A stretch of DNA of 64,000 bases from Pasteurella oralis (GCF_002850605.1 NZ_NXGB01000008.1:42061-106060), one strand, 5' to 3'. Positions 19,797-30,215 are shown, counted from the stretch's first letter. Notes: generated by a model not told the origin, from the letters alone. Made by a program: numbers and translations.

Positions 19797-21554
19797 ATGA
19801 AATTATTAAGGAATACAACGGCATGGTTTACGACTAAAGTAGCCATATTAAGTGCGATAATATTAAGCACACCTTCTTCCTTTGCACAAATCGATTTACA
19901 AATACAAGGCATCAAAAATACCCAATTAAATGACAATGTGCGCCTTTATACCGCTATGATTGACAAAGAAGAAGCCGATGGTTCAGAACGCCACAAACAA
20001 TTAGTACGAGAAGCTATCGATAAAGGCTTACGTGCATACGGCTATTATCAAAACCAAATTGATTTTCAACTCACCAAACCTCCCTCACCAGCAAAAGAGA
20101 TACTCATTGCGCATGTCACCATCGGTAAACCTGTAAAAATTGCAGCAACAGATGTCAAAATTGAAGGCGAAGCTAAACAAGATCCCGAATTCGCTAAATT
20201 AGCTAAAAATTTACCTCCAGCAGGTACCATCCTCAACCACGAAACTTACGATGATTATAAAAATAGCCTACAAAAGTTAGCTATCAGCCGCGGTTATTTT
20301 GATGGTGATTTCTTATTATCTCGCCTCGAAGTCATGCCTTCTACTTTACAAGCATGGTGGCGTTTAATCTATGATAGCGGCGAGCGTTATCATTTTGGTG
20401 AAGTCACGTTCGAAAATGCTCAAATACGTGAAGATTATCTACGTAATATGATCAACATTAAAAAAGGTGATCCTTACCTAATTAATGATCTCTCTACGTT
20501 AACTAATAACTATACTTCCTCAAACTGGTTTAGTTCTGTTTTATTACAGCCTGATTTAGATGAAGACAATAAAATTGTTAATGTCGATGTTTTACTCCAA
20601 CCACGTAAAAAAAATAGTATGGAAGTGGGAATTGGCTGGGCATCAGATGTGGGACCACGTTTACAATTAGGTTGGACTAAACCTTGGATTAATAATCGAG
20701 GTCATAGCTTCCGAACAAATTTATATGTTTCAGCACCGAAACAAACCCTAGAGGCAACTTATAAAATGCCGTTACTTAAAAATCCATTAAATTATTACTA
20801 TGAGCTATCAACGGGTTTTGAGAATGAAAATAAAAATGATACTGAATCCTTTGCTTCAACTTTTTCTGCAATCCGTTATTGGAATCATGCAGCAGGTTGG
20901 CAACATTCATTTGGTTTACGCGTTCGTTACGACTCTTTTATTCAAGCCAATGTCAAAGATAAAACTCTCCTAGTTTATCCAACCGCATCACTCAGACGTA
21001 CTCGCCTACAAGGTGGTTTATTCCCAACTTGGGGGGATGCACAAAATATCACTGTGGATTTAGGTCGCACTTGGTGGCTATCTGATGTGGATTTCTTCAA
21101 AATACAAGGTTCTAGTCTATGGGTTCGCACCTACTTACACAACCATCGTGTTGTCACTCGCCTTGAGCTAGGTTGGTTACATACTAAAGATATTAAACGT
21201 ATCCCACCAGCGCTGCGATTTTTTGCAGGAGGTGATCGTAGTGTCCGTGGTTATGGTTACAAAAAAATTGCGCCTAAAAATGCAAATAACAAATTAGTCG
21301 GTGGTTCACGTCTTTTAACTGGTAGTCTTGAATACCAATATCAAGTTTACCCTGATTGGTGGCTAGCCACTTTTGCCGATACAGGACTTGCAGCTAATAT
21401 GTTTAGCGCAAAAGAATTACGCTATGGTGCAGGTATGGGAGTGCGTTGGGCATCACCTGTTGGTGCAATCAAATTTGATATTGCTACCCCAATACGCGAT
21501 AAAGACAACAGCAAAAATATTCAATTTTATATTGGACTTGGTGCAGAACTGTAA
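19797..21554 (+). CDS. tamA: Translocation and assembly module protein TamA
   Basis: The 585-residue outer-membrane protein is of the Omp85 family. A signal peptide of about 30 residues ends in SSFAQ. POTRA domains follow (about 33-270), then a 16-strand barrel. The barrel has the conserved [14 protein letters not shown] motif of the inner-barrel loop and closes on an aromatic terminal strand ([11 protein letters not shown]). TamA works with TamB to help insert outer-membrane proteins or move lipids. It lies 40 bases upstream of tamB. GGGGAACTT before the ATG serves as the ribosome site. Confidence 0.96.
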   Translation: MKLLRNTTAWFTTKVAILSAIILSTPSSFAQIDLQIQGIKNTQLNDNVRLYTAMIDKEEADGSERHKQLVREAIDKGLRAYGYYQNQIDFQLTKPPSPAKEILIAHVTIGKPVKIAATDVKIEGEAKQDPEFAKLAKNLPPAGTILNHETYDDYKNSLQKLAISRGYFDGDFLLSRLEVMPSTLQAWWRLIYDSGERYHFGEVTFENAQIREDYLRNMINIKKGDPYLINDLSTLTNNYTSSNWFSSVLLQPDLDEDNKIVNVDVLLQPRKKNSMEVGIGWASDVGPRLQLGWTKPWINNRGHSFRTNLYVSAPKQTLEATYKMPLLKNPLNYYYELSTGFENENKNDTESFASTFSAIRYWNHAAGWQHSFGLRVRYDSFIQANVKDKTLLVYPTASLRRTRLQGGLFPTWGDAQNITVDLGRTWWLSDVDFFKIQGSSLWVRTYLHNHRVVTRLELGWLHTKDIKRIPPALRFFAGGDRSVRGYGYKKIAPKNANNKLVGGSRLLTGSLEYQYQVYPDWWLATFADTGLAANMFSAKELRYGAGMGVRWASPVGAIKFDIATPIRDKDNSKNIQFYIGLGAEL

Positions 21555-21594
21555 CTAGCAATAAACGATTTCAGGATATTCAGCGGACAACAAA

Positions 21595-24500
21595 ATGACA
21601 GAGCAAATAGACACAGAAAAGACAAATCATGCAACCACTCCAGCAGCCTCCAAAGCGAAAAAACCGCTTTGGCGCCGACTGTTATGTACAGTAAGTGCGG
21701 TCATTATTTTGCTCATTTTGCTGTTAGTGATGTTACTTGCAACCAGTACTGGTCAGCGCTGGCTCATTCAGCTCGCAGATAAATCACTAGATAGTTTGTC
21801 TATTGCACAAATTGAAGGGGGCTTACAAGAGGGGTTAGTCCTCAATAATGTTCGTTTTGAATCAGCTGGTGTAACAACACAGCTCACTCAAGCACGCTTA
21901 CAATTGGATTTTGCTTGTTTATGGAATTTACATATTTGCCTAAATGATATCAGTTTGCATGAACCGCATATTCAAGTAAACACTGCGCTTTTGCCGACCT
22001 CTGAAAGCAAAAAAGACAAGACCTCTACTCCAATGCGGCGTATTGATTTGCCAGTTTCAGTGCAAATCGACAACTTGTTAGTCGATCAATTACGTCTGGT
22101 ATTAGATGGTAACAGCATCGATTTAACGCGCTTTCAAACTGCGGTTAGCTTAACAAATGAATCTGGACTCGTCCTTGAACCAACAACTATTGATACACTT
22201 CTCGTTAAAATCATTGCACAAGCAGAAAAAGACGTTATAAGTAAACCAGTACAAGAAAAACAACCAATTGACTGGGCAAAAATCGAACAAAGTTTAACAC
22301 CACCATTACTGGCAAAACTAGAACAGGTGGATCTACCTTTTAATATTCAACTAAAAGAGATTCAAGGTAAAAATTGGCAATATCAATATCTCAATGAGGA
22401 TCAACATCAACAAATTGATATTCCTCAAGTTCAGCTACAAGCTGAGGCAATAGGCCATACAGTAAAATTACATCAGCTCAATATCCAAAGTTCTTTAGCT
22501 GATATACAAGGACATGGCGAGCTGCAACTCAACCAAAATTTTCCAATTGAATTCGTACTAAAAAGCCATATCCATCATCTAACACAAAATGACAACACGC
22601 TTTTACCAGAAAGCCTGCTTAATTTAGTTCTTTCGGGAAATTTGAAAAAACAGACCGCACTTTCACTAGAAACGACAGGGGCAGTCAATGCTAATCTAAA
22701 CGGACTTGTTGCACTTAATCAAGCAAAGACCCCTTTTGAGCTAAGATTAGCCGCTCAAGATTTCCGCTATCCTTTTGACACGGCTGAATCCGATCCCCTG
22801 CAAGTACCACAACTTAATTTAACTATTAGCGGTGACTTACTTAATTATCAATTACAACTTAATACCACTGCACAAGGTATGAATGTGCCTAAAACAGCAC
22901 TCAATTTACAAGCAAAAGGCGAACTACAATTTATCGAAATTGAGCAACTGCATGTAGATACACTCAAAGGCACTGCCAATATGCAAGGTAAAATTGGTTG
23001 GCAAGATGGCTTACAATGGTATAGTGATTTACAGCTTGATAAATTAAATCTCAGTGATTATGTCGCAGGCTTACCGACGATTCTGTCTGGTAACTTATTT
23101 TCAACGGGTATCATCAGCGATCAAGTGACCTTGTTTGATATTCCAGCATTAGATTTACATGGAACCTTATCCAATCGCCCTCTAACTTTAAAAGGTGTCA
23201 TCAGTATTGGTGCTGAAACAGGATTTCGCAACCCACTTTTAAAAGCACCTAACCTATTACTCACTTATGGCACTAATAATGTCACTGCGACTGGCGTAAT
23301 AGGCAAAAAATCGGATCTTAACTTAGCGATTAATGCGCCTGATTTACGTGGTCTCATCCCTAATTTATCAGCAAGCCTACAAGGTAAGGTCAATCTAACG
23401 GGCAATATTACTCAACCTATCGTTGATATTGATTTGATGGGCAATCAAATTAAATTTGATGAACTTAAACTCAATAAAATTCACTTAAAAGGTCAAGCAG
23501 ATCTGGCAAACCAAAGCCAAGGGCAGCTTGATTTTCAAGTTGATAACTTTAATTATGGTGACGTGAAACTCAATTATGCCACATTGGCATTAACTGGTAA
23601 TGAAAGTGATCACCAACTGAGTATCAACTCACAAGGCACACCTGTTGCACCGAAATTTAATCTCAAAGGCAGCTTTGATCGTGCTGAACAAGTTTGGCAA
23701 GGCACATTAAGCCAAGTCGTAATTCAATCTCTTGTGGGTCAGTGGAATACTAATCAAAATATCACCTTGGCTTATGACAATAAAATGACACAAACAGATA
23801 TTAACGCCCATTGCTGGCAAAGCCCAAATATTGAACTGTGTTTCCCACAAAATTTCAGCGTAGGTAAAACAGGTGAAGTGCCTTTCCAGCTGAAAAAATT
23901 CAACTTGGCGTTAGTCAATCAATTTATTAAACAAGAACTCCTCAGTGGACAACTACAAAGCCAGGGTAAAGTAGCGTGGTTTACTGATAAGCCCGTTGAA
24001 TTAACAATGCAGCTTAACGGCGATAACTTATCTTTAGCACAAAAAATTGATTATCGAACCTTTAAGCTTGCCATGCCAAAACTCACGTTAAATGCAGACT
24101 TACAAAATAATAATTTAGCCGTTAAATCTAGTTTATTATTACAAGATCAAGGCAATATCACCGCTAATTTAGAAATCAAAGACTTAGTTAAAGCACGCCA
24201 ATTAGGTGGCGCATTAATTATCCATAAACTCAACTTAAATTTAATTAACCAGTTACTTTCAAATAATGAAAAACTTAATGGCAATATCACTGCGAACTTA
24301 AAATTTGCAGGCACGTTAACTGCCCCAAATCTCAATGGCGAATTTAACATTAACAACCTCACTGCCAAAATGAAATCCCTACCATTTGATATTAATGGGG
24401 GTGGAATAGCATTACATTTTCTTGGCAACCGCTCTACTCTGCGTGGTCATCTACAAACACCAGATAGCCGCCTTAATTTAGATGGCGAAGCAAGCTGGCA

Positions 24501-25497
24501 AAATTTAGACAATTGGAATTCACGTTTACATGCCCAAGCAGATCAGTTTAAAGTCGATATTCCTGCCATGGCGAAACTCAAAATCAGCCCAAATATTGAA
24601 GTAAAAGCAAGCCCAAAACGTTTAGAATTAGCGGGTAATATTGATATTCCATGGGCAAGAATCGAAATTGAAAACTTGCCTGAAACAGTCGTGTCAGTCA
24701 GTGCGGATGAAGTGATTTTAGATGGTAAGTCCAAACCTAAAATTAGCGCCAACTTACCTGCCAAAACCAAATCAGGTATGGAAATTCTCTCTGACTTAAA
24801 AATTAATATTGGACGAGATGTCTATCTTAATGCCTATGGATTAAAAACGAATTTGCATGGTTTACTCAGCGTCAAACAAGAAAAAGGTAATTTGGGACTA
24901 TTTGGTCAAGTCAATCTAAGCAATGGACGCTACGCTTCTTTCGGACAAGATCTTTTGATCCGCAAAGGCATGATCAGCTTCTCTGGACAACCCTCACAGC
25001 CAATGCTAAATATCGAGGCGATCCGCAACCCAGAATCGATGGATACCTCTGGTATTATCGCAGGTATTAAAGTTCTCGGTTTAGCTGAAAGCCCAGAAAT
25101 CAAAGTGTTCTCAGAACCGGGAATGTCACAGGATCAGGCCCTTTCCTATGTACTCACAGGTCGTTCACTAGAAAATAGTGGCGAAGCAGGCTCTGGCGGC
25201 TCAATGGGTGCTGCGCTATTAGGACTTGGTTTAGCGAAAAGCGGAAAAGCCATAGGTGGTTTAGGACAGGCTTTTGGTATTCAAGATCTCAATTTAGGTA
25301 CACAAGGAGTAGGGGACAGCTCAAAAGTGGTAGTCAGTGGTAATATTACACCACGCTTACAAGTCAAGTATGGTGTTGGCTTATTTGATGGTTTAGCCGA
25401 ATTTACAGTCCGTTACCGCTTACTACCAAAATTGTATTTACAATCGGTTTCAGGTGTAACACAAGCCGTTGATTTGCTCTATCAATTTGAATTTTAA
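21595..25497 (+). CDS. tamB: Translocation and assembly module protein TamB (AsmA-like)
   Basis: The 1300-residue protein has one N-terminal membrane anchor (about 25-50, within LWRRLLCTVSAVIILLIL). A very long repetitive beta region crosses the periplasm, and a C-terminal DUF490/TamB domain ends in VDLLYQFEF. Modern work places it among bridge-like lipid-transport proteins forming a hydrophobic groove between the membranes. Its partner tamA is directly upstream. The stop is eight bases before the next start, so the Ppx/GppA gene is probably in the same transcript. The N-terminus is high in Ser/Thr/Lys, as in other TamB proteins. Confidence 0.95.
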   Translation: MTEQIDTEKTNHATTPAASKAKKPLWRRLLCTVSAVIILLILLLVMLLATSTGQRWLIQLADKSLDSLSIAQIEGGLQEGLVLNNVRFESAGVTTQLTQARLQLDFACLWNLHICLNDISLHEPHIQVNTALLPTSESKKDKTSTPMRRIDLPVSVQIDNLLVDQLRLVLDGNSIDLTRFQTAVSLTNESGLVLEPTTIDTLLVKIIAQAEKDVISKPVQEKQPIDWAKIEQSLTPPLLAKLEQVDLPFNIQLKEIQGKNWQYQYLNEDQHQQIDIPQVQLQAEAIGHTVKLHQLNIQSSLADIQGHGELQLNQNFPIEFVLKSHIHHLTQNDNTLLPESLLNLVLSGNLKKQTALSLETTGAVNANLNGLVALNQAKTPFELRLAAQDFRYPFDTAESDPLQVPQLNLTISGDLLNYQLQLNTTAQGMNVPKTALNLQAKGELQFIEIEQLHVDTLKGTANMQGKIGWQDGLQWYSDLQLDKLNLSDYVAGLPTILSGNLFSTGIISDQVTLFDIPALDLHGTLSNRPLTLKGVISIGAETGFRNPLLKAPNLLLTYGTNNVTATGVIGKKSDLNLAINAPDLRGLIPNLSASLQGKVNLTGNITQPIVDIDLMGNQIKFDELKLNKIHLKGQADLANQSQGQLDFQVDNFNYGDVKLNYATLALTGNESDHQLSINSQGTPVAPKFNLKGSFDRAEQVWQGTLSQVVIQSLVGQWNTNQNITLAYDNKMTQTDINAHCWQSPNIELCFPQNFSVGKTGEVPFQLKKFNLALVNQFIKQELLSGQLQSQGKVAWFTDKPVELTMQLNGDNLSLAQKIDYRTFKLAMPKLTLNADLQNNNLAVKSSLLLQDQGNITANLEIKDLVKARQLGGALIIHKLNLNLINQLLSNNEKLNGNITANLKFAGTLTAPNLNGEFNINNLTAKMKSLPFDINGGGIALHFLGNRSTLRGHLQTPDSRLNLDGEASWQNLDNWNSRLHAQADQFKVDIPAMAKLKISPNIEVKASPKRLELAGNIDIPWARIEIENLPETVVSVSADEVILDGKSKPKISANLPAKTKSGMEILSDLKINIGRDVYLNAYGLKTNLHGLLSVKQEKGNLGLFGQVNLSNGRYASFGQDLLIRKGMISFSGQPSQPMLNIEAIRNPESMDTSGIIAGIKVLGLAESPEIKVFSEPGMSQDQALSYVLTGRSLENSGEAGSGGSMGAALLGLGLAKSGKAIGGLGQAFGIQDLNLGTQGVGDSSKVVVSGNITPRLQVKYGVGLFDGLAEFTVRYRLLPKLYLQSVSGVTQAVDLLYQFEF

Positions 25498-25505
25498 GGA
25501 ATAAC

Positions 25506-27056
25506 ATGAATAACGAAAATCTGATGGCAAAAGTGACCGCACTGACTCCTCTGCCGCGCGCTGAAGCCAGAGAAATAGCGGCAATCGATCTTGGTTCAAA
25601 TAGCTTTCACATGATCGTCGCCCGTATTATGAATGGCTCTATTCAAATTCTGTCACGCTTAAAGCAAAAAGTGCAATTAGCAGAAGGCTTGGATGAAAAC
25701 AACGTGTTAAGCCAAGCAGCAATCACACGTGGTGTCAATTGTTTAGCCTTATTTGCCGAACGCTTACACGGCTTTGCCCCTGAAAATGTGAATGTGGTGG
25801 GCACCTATACCCTACGTCGCGCAGTCAACAATCAAGAATTTCTACGTCAAGCCAAAGCGGTTTTTCCTTATCCAATTAACATCATCACAGGCAAAACTGA
25901 AGCGAAAACCATTTATGCTGGTGTGTCACACACTCAACCTGAAATGGGCAAGAAATTAGTAGTCGACATTGGTGGTGGTTCTACTGAAATGATTATTGGT
26001 GAAAATTTCACGCCGTTGTTGGCAGAAAGTCGCCACATGGGCTGTGTCAGCTTTGCTAAACAATTTTTCCCAAATGGTGTAATTAGCCAACAGCACTTTA
26101 ACAACGCTCGCCAAGCAGCATTAATGAAAATTGAAGACTTAGCTTTTGAATACCGTAATTTAGGCTGGGATGTCGTGCTAGGTTCTTCTGGCACAATCAA
26201 AACCGTTTATCAAGTGATTATGGCGAATATTGATCCTAACGGTATCATCACCCCACAACGTATTAATCAACTTATTGAACGTACGTTACAAAGTAATCAT
26301 TTTAGGGTCCTCAAATTATCTGGTCTGATTGAGGAACGCGCTGATGTCTTTGTTCCCGGTTTAGCGATCTTAAGTGCAGTATTTGACACTTTTGGCATTC
26401 AACAAATGCGTTATTCTGATGGAGCTCTACGCGAAGGTGTTATGTATAGTCTGGAAAAAAATTTCCAAGTCACCAATATTCGCCAACGTACTGCTTTTGG
26501 TTTAGCAGAACAATTTGCCATTGATCAAGCCCAAGCCGAACGCGTTTACCAAAGCGCAAAATTACTTTGCTCACAATACACCAACTGGCAAAAACATGAG
26601 CTAGCAGAAGAAATGAGCGAAATTTTGCTGTGGGCTGCAAGACTACATGAAGTTGGGATTGTGATTAATCACAAGGGTATGCAAAAACATTCCGCATACA
26701 TCTTACAAAATATCGAACTTCCTGGTTTCGATAAAGAACAACAACGTTTATTAACCACTTTAGTGCGTTACCAAATTAACTTATTCAAACTAAGCGATTT
26801 AACGAAATTTGCCCGCTACCATGAACAAGATGTGTTAGCTTTAGTACGCTTACTCCGCTTAGCAATTATGCTCAATAAATCACGTCAAGCGACCGAAAAA
26901 ACCGAACAAATTTCGCTAAAAACTGACCGCACTTTAACTCATTGGCAGCTCACTTTTGCTAACGGCTATTTACCACATACACCATTAGTCCATAACGAAC
27001 TGAAAGCAGAAAAACGTTTACTAAATGACATTGGTCTCGAAATCAGCTTCCGCTAA
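25506..27056 (+). CDS. Exopolyphosphatase / guanosine pentaphosphate phosphatase (Ppx/GppA)
   Basis: The 516-residue protein has the actin-like Ppx/GppA fold. Phosphate-binding motifs are AAIDLGSNSFHMIVARI near residue 25-45 and VVDIGGGSTEMIIGE near 155. A C-terminal HD-like helical domain follows, with ARLHEVGIVINHKGMQKHS. It hydrolyses terminal phosphates of polyphosphate or pppGpp, linking phosphate reserves to the stringent response. Sequence alone does not separate Ppx from GppA; 516 residues is close to both. AAGGA six bases before the ATG supports the start. It is likely co-transcribed with tamAB. Confidence 0.93.
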   Translation: MNNENLMAKVTALTPLPRAEAREIAAIDLGSNSFHMIVARIMNGSIQILSRLKQKVQLAEGLDENNVLSQAAITRGVNCLALFAERLHGFAPENVNVVGTYTLRRAVNNQEFLRQAKAVFPYPINIITGKTEAKTIYAGVSHTQPEMGKKLVVDIGGGSTEMIIGENFTPLLAESRHMGCVSFAKQFFPNGVISQQHFNNARQAALMKIEDLAFEYRNLGWDVVLGSSGTIKTVYQVIMANIDPNGIITPQRINQLIERTLQSNHFRVLKLSGLIEERADVFVPGLAILSAVFDTFGIQQMRYSDGALREGVMYSLEKNFQVTNIRQRTAFGLAEQFAIDQAQAERVYQSAKLLCSQYTNWQKHELAEEMSEILLWAARLHEVGIVINHKGMQKHSAYILQNIELPGFDKEQQRLLTTLVRYQINLFKLSDLTKFARYHEQDVLALVRLLRLAIMLNKSRQATEKTEQISLKTDRTLTHWQLTFANGYLPHTPLVHNELKAEKRLLNDIGLEISFR

Positions 27057-27143
27057 AATACACTATAAAAAAGAGTGTAGAAAATCTATATTCGTATTCT
27101 GATTTTCGTTTAATGTTACTTTGCTCGTATGTGCAATTATGAT

Positions 27144-27323
27144 ATTTACTATCTTATAGGCAGCTTAGAAAATCTTGCTTGAAGTCTTTATACTAGAAGA
27201 TGTGGTCACTACTGTATAGGTAGCTGAGAAAATTAGATTTCCTTTAAATAGTTCACCTAATACGTTAAACGTCGTATAGATGGCTCAGAAAATTTCGCTT
27301 TGCGTATCACGCCATAAGTTTTG
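27144..27323 (+). CRISPR. Decayed type I-F CRISPR array (three degenerate repeats)
   Basis: Three 28-base segments at 27144-27171, 27204-27231 and 27264-27291 match the intact array's repeat (29641 onward) at about 22, 24 and 19 of 28 positions. They are spaced exactly 60 bases apart, so each interval is 32 bases, the same as in the intact array. All have the same orientation and keep the GTATAGG / GCT-AGAAA parts. A fourth, very poor match in register starts at 27324. The even 60-base spacing argues against chance. It lies between the Ppx/GppA gene and trmN. No cas genes are adjacent. Confidence 0.75.
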
Positions 27324-27343
27324 AGTCACCACTTTTAGATGAT

Positions 27344-28056
27344 TTAAAATTTAAGATAAAATTCTCGAGTAAGGGCGACAAAATCAGGGTGATATTGGTT
27401 GTTTTTATCGTAAATCATTATTTGACTTTGCTGTGTTATTTCAGGTTGTTGGGAGAAGGTAAGCAGTAAGCGTTGTGGCAATTTGCCATGTTTAGTGATG
27501 ACTTCGCAGTATTGCGTACAATAAAGTGCGGTCTGTTTTAGCAATGTTTTGCCTGCCTCATAAGGAAGTACTAAACTAATTTTACCCTGTTCAGCAAGGC
27601 ATTGGGAGGCAAAATTAAGCCAATCTGCGTGTGTTTGTTTTTGAGTATAACGCGCAAGATGACGTTGTGCTGTACGACAAGCAACGCCTTGCGGAAAATA
27701 AGGGGGATTAGTAACAATTAAATCAAATTTTTTTTTGTATTGAGGCAAAAGTCGGCTACGTCTTCAGCAAATAAACTCACCTTGGCTGACCATTTGGATT
27801 GTTTAATGTTAGCTTGTGCTTGTAAAAAAGCCGCATGATCTAATTCAATCGCCCAAATATGGCTTGCAACCGAACTACGTTGTGCCAACATTAAGGCAAT
27901 TAATCCTGTGCCTGTACCAAGATCTAATACATGTTTAGCATGTTGTACTTCTACCCAAGCGCCTAATAAAATGCCATCTGTGCCAACTTTCATGGCGCAG
28001 CGATCATGATCAATATGAAATTGTTTGAAAGTAAAGCCATTATTTTTAGCTGACAT
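27344..28056 (-). pseudogene. trmN: tRNA1(Val) (adenine37-N6)-methyltransferase TrmN (YfiC), frameshifted
   Basis: Two overlapping minus frames together make one complete TrmN. The first (start ATG at 28056, [18 protein letters not shown]) holds the SAM motif [14 protein letters not shown] and reads out of frame to a stop at 27718. The second continues with the catalytic NPPYFPQG motif (in the run [11 protein letters not shown]) to 27344. They meet at a run of nine A residues on the coding strand (T run at 27728-27736); ten would restore one frame. This could be a true one-base deletion, a sequencing error, or transcriptional slippage that still yields some protein. It is divergent from srmB, as in enterobacteria. 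Family assignment is secure; whether it is functional is open. Confidence 0.85.
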
Positions 28057-28167
28057 AAATTTCCTTAAAACAGACCGCACTTACTGTATAATTTGCCGTC
28101 ATTTCGTGATAAGAACAAAGTACGCTATAATCTGCCACAATTTTTCATTAATAGAAACCAACAAACC

Positions 28168-29493
28168 ATGACATTAGCACATTTTGACGATTTTGATCTC
28201 GATCCTGCTTTGCTTAAAGCATTGAAGCAAAAAGGCTATACTCGCCCCACTGCTATCCAACAACAAGCCATTCCTGCCGCAATGGAACAACTAGATATAT
28301 TAGGTTCTGCTCCAACAGGCACAGGTAAGACTGCGGCATTTCTATTACCCGCAATTCAGCATTTATTAGATTATCCTCGTCGTGTACCAGGCGCGCCACG
28401 TGTTTTGATTTTAACACCAACGCGTGAATTAGCCATGCAAGTAGCGGAACAAGCAGAAATATTCGCAACGTTCACTCACCTAAGCATTGCGACTATTACA
28501 GGCGGCGTTGCTTATCAAAATCATGGCGAAGTGTTTAATAAGAATCAAGATATCGTTGTTGCAACACCAGGACGTTTATTACAATACATTAAAGAGGAAA
28601 ATTTTGATTGTCGCGCAGTCGAAATTCTTATTTTTGATGAAGCAGATCGTATGTTGCAGATGGGCTTTGGGCAAGATGCAGAAAAGATTGCGGCAGAAAC
28701 TCGTTGGCGTAAACAAACATTACTTTTTTCTGCCACATTAGAAGGGGAATTGCTGCTCGATTTTGCGCAACGTTTATTAACTGATCCTGTGCAAGTAGAT
28801 GCCGAGCCAAGCCGTCGTGAGCGTAAAAAAATTCAGCAATGGTACTATCATGCGGATAGTCATGAACATAAAGTCAAACTATTGGCACGTTTTATTGAAC
28901 AAGAGCAAGTATCGCGTGGCATTGTATTTGTACGTCGTCGTGAAGAAGCACGTGAGTTATCAGAAACTTTGCGTAAACGAGGGATTCGTTCGGCTTACTT
29001 AGAAGGTGAAATGGCACAAACCCAACGTAACAATGCAATTGATAAATTAAAAAATGGTGTAGTTACTATGTTAGTAGCAACAGATGTGGCGGCGCGTGGT
29101 ATTGATATTGATGATGTAAGTCATGTGATAAATTTTGATTTGCCTTACAGCGCAGATACTTATTTACACCGTATTGGGCGTACTGCACGAGCAGGGAAAA
29201 AGGGGATTGCGGTTTCTTTTATTGAAGCACATGATTACAAATTATTAGGTAAAGTTAAACGTTATACTGATGAATTATTGAAAGCGCGTATTATTGAGGG
29301 CTTAGAACCTCGTACTAAGGCCCCTAAAGATGGTGAAATTAAGACCGTAAGCAAAAAGCAAAAAGCACGGATTAAAGCAAAACGAGACGAAAAGCAAAAA
29401 CAAGCACAACAGAAAAAAGTGAAAATACGACATAAGGACAGTAAAAATATTGGCAAACGTCGTAAACCGAGTGGACAAACGAGTAAAACATAA
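28168..29493 (+). CDS. srmB: DEAD-box RNA helicase SrmB
   Basis: The protein carries the DEAD-box helicase motifs in order: Q motif (TRPTAIQQQAIP), motif I (APTGTGKT), Ia (PTRELAMQ), II (FDEADRM), III (SAT), IV-V (VATDVAARGIDI) and VI (HRIGRTARAG). A basic Lys-rich tail (KKQKARIKAKRDEKQ) binds RNA. SrmB acts early in assembly of the 50S ribosomal subunit. The frame is open from 28093, but the ATG at 28168 (MTLAHFDDFDLDPALL) matches the family start and gives 441 residues. Its divergent neighbour is trmN. A CRISPR array follows downstream. Confidence 0.95.
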   Translation: MTLAHFDDFDLDPALLKALKQKGYTRPTAIQQQAIPAAMEQLDILGSAPTGTGKTAAFLLPAIQHLLDYPRRVPGAPRVLILTPTRELAMQVAEQAEIFATFTHLSIATITGGVAYQNHGEVFNKNQDIVVATPGRLLQYIKEENFDCRAVEILIFDEADRMLQMGFGQDAEKIAAETRWRKQTLLFSATLEGELLLDFAQRLLTDPVQVDAEPSRRERKKIQQWYYHADSHEHKVKLLARFIEQEQVSRGIVFVRRREEARELSETLRKRGIRSAYLEGEMAQTQRNNAIDKLKNGVVTMLVATDVAARGIDIDDVSHVINFDLPYSADTYLHRIGRTARAGKKGIAVSFIEAHDYKLLGKVKRYTDELLKARIIEGLEPRTKAPKDGEIKTVSKKQKARIKAKRDEKQKQAQQKKVKIRHKDSKNIGKRRKPSGQTSKT

Positions 29494-29640
29494 TAAACAA
29501 CCCTAAAAATAATCCTTTTTTCTTAACAGATTTTTTATCTAATAGAATCAAAGGGTTATTTTTATATCTAAAAGAAGGGTTTTTGTGTATAAAATGCGCT
29601 AAAACTTGATGAATACTGGTATGTGAATTAAACTACTAGG
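29494..29640 (+). promoter_or_regulatory. Probable CRISPR leader
   Basis: This 147-base AT-rich stretch lies between the srmB stop and the first perfect repeat. The degenerate repeat is at the other end of the array and the repeat's TTAGAAA 3' end, which forms the crRNA 5' handle in type I-F, points right. Both place the leader here. No exact promoter hexamers can be called with confidence. Confidence 0.5.
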
Positions 29641-30028
29641 GGTCACTGCCGTATAGGCAGCTTAGAAACGCATCAAAGCCGTGTCTGACTACGCATCGGA
29701 GGTCACTGCCGTATAGGCAGCTTAGAAACTGCAAGAGAAGAACATAAAAAACAACTTGAAGGTCACTGCCGTATAGGCAGCTTAGAAATTGTTTACTTCC
29801 TGCGTCACGTGCATTAATAAGGTCACTGCCGTATAGGCAGCTTAGAAAGAGAGAGATAATGAGAACGTTTAAGAGTTATAGGTCACTGCCGTATAGGCAG
29901 CTTAGAAAAATACCCAAGCAATTTACGTTTTGTTGCTTAAGGTCACTGCCGTATAGGCAGCTTAGAAAATCACCGCTTGCTTCGCTACCATTTCCCATTC
30001 GGTCACTGCCGTATAGGCAGCTTAAAAG
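29641..30028 (+). CRISPR. Type I-F CRISPR array, 7 repeats and 6 spacers
   Basis: A 28-base repeat (GGTCACTGCCGTATAGGCAG followed by CTTAGAAA) occurs at 29641, 29701, 29761, 29821, 29881, 29941 and 30001. All six spacers are exactly 32 bases and all different. The internal CTGCC-GTATA-GGCAG hairpin and the 3' TTAGAAA are the hallmark of type I-F (Csy/Cas6f) repeats. The last repeat is changed at its 3' end (CTTAAAAG), the normal sign of the leader-distal end. No cas1, cas2-cas3 or csy genes are in the window, so this is an orphan or remote array. Confidence 0.97.
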
Positions 30029-30156
30029 CAGAAAAATACGTTTATTGATGATTATTATCATCTAAACACATTATATTCCTTTGATTTTTTTAGCCTTTCT
30101 GTTTATTTATCATTGGATGTTTGGTTTTCAGTTTTATTAAGTCGTATAAAATAAAC

Positions 30157-30198
30157 AACCGCACTTTTATTGATAAGTAAAAGTGCGGTTACTTTTTA
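30157..30198. terminator. Terminator of paired uptake signals between CRISPR array and lipoprotein gene
   Basis: AACCGCACTTTT (30157-30168) pairs with AAAAGTGCGGTT (30179-30190). A T-rich stretch follows on the plus strand. The near-perfect 12-base stem can end array transcripts, and lipoprotein transcripts from the other side. Confidence 0.75.
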
Positions 30199-30215
30199 TA
30201 GCATTTTACAATACG

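Noticed and set aside
27084..27111. A further degenerate CRISPR repeat left of the fossil array
   Set aside because: It is in register with the 60-base spacing but matches the repeat little better than chance.
29859..30065. Two frames of about 60-70 codons across the CRISPR array, one on each strand, with repeated SLPYRQL / LSCLYGSD peptides
   Set aside because: The peptides are only the translated 28-base repeats; they have no start context and no coding character between repeats.
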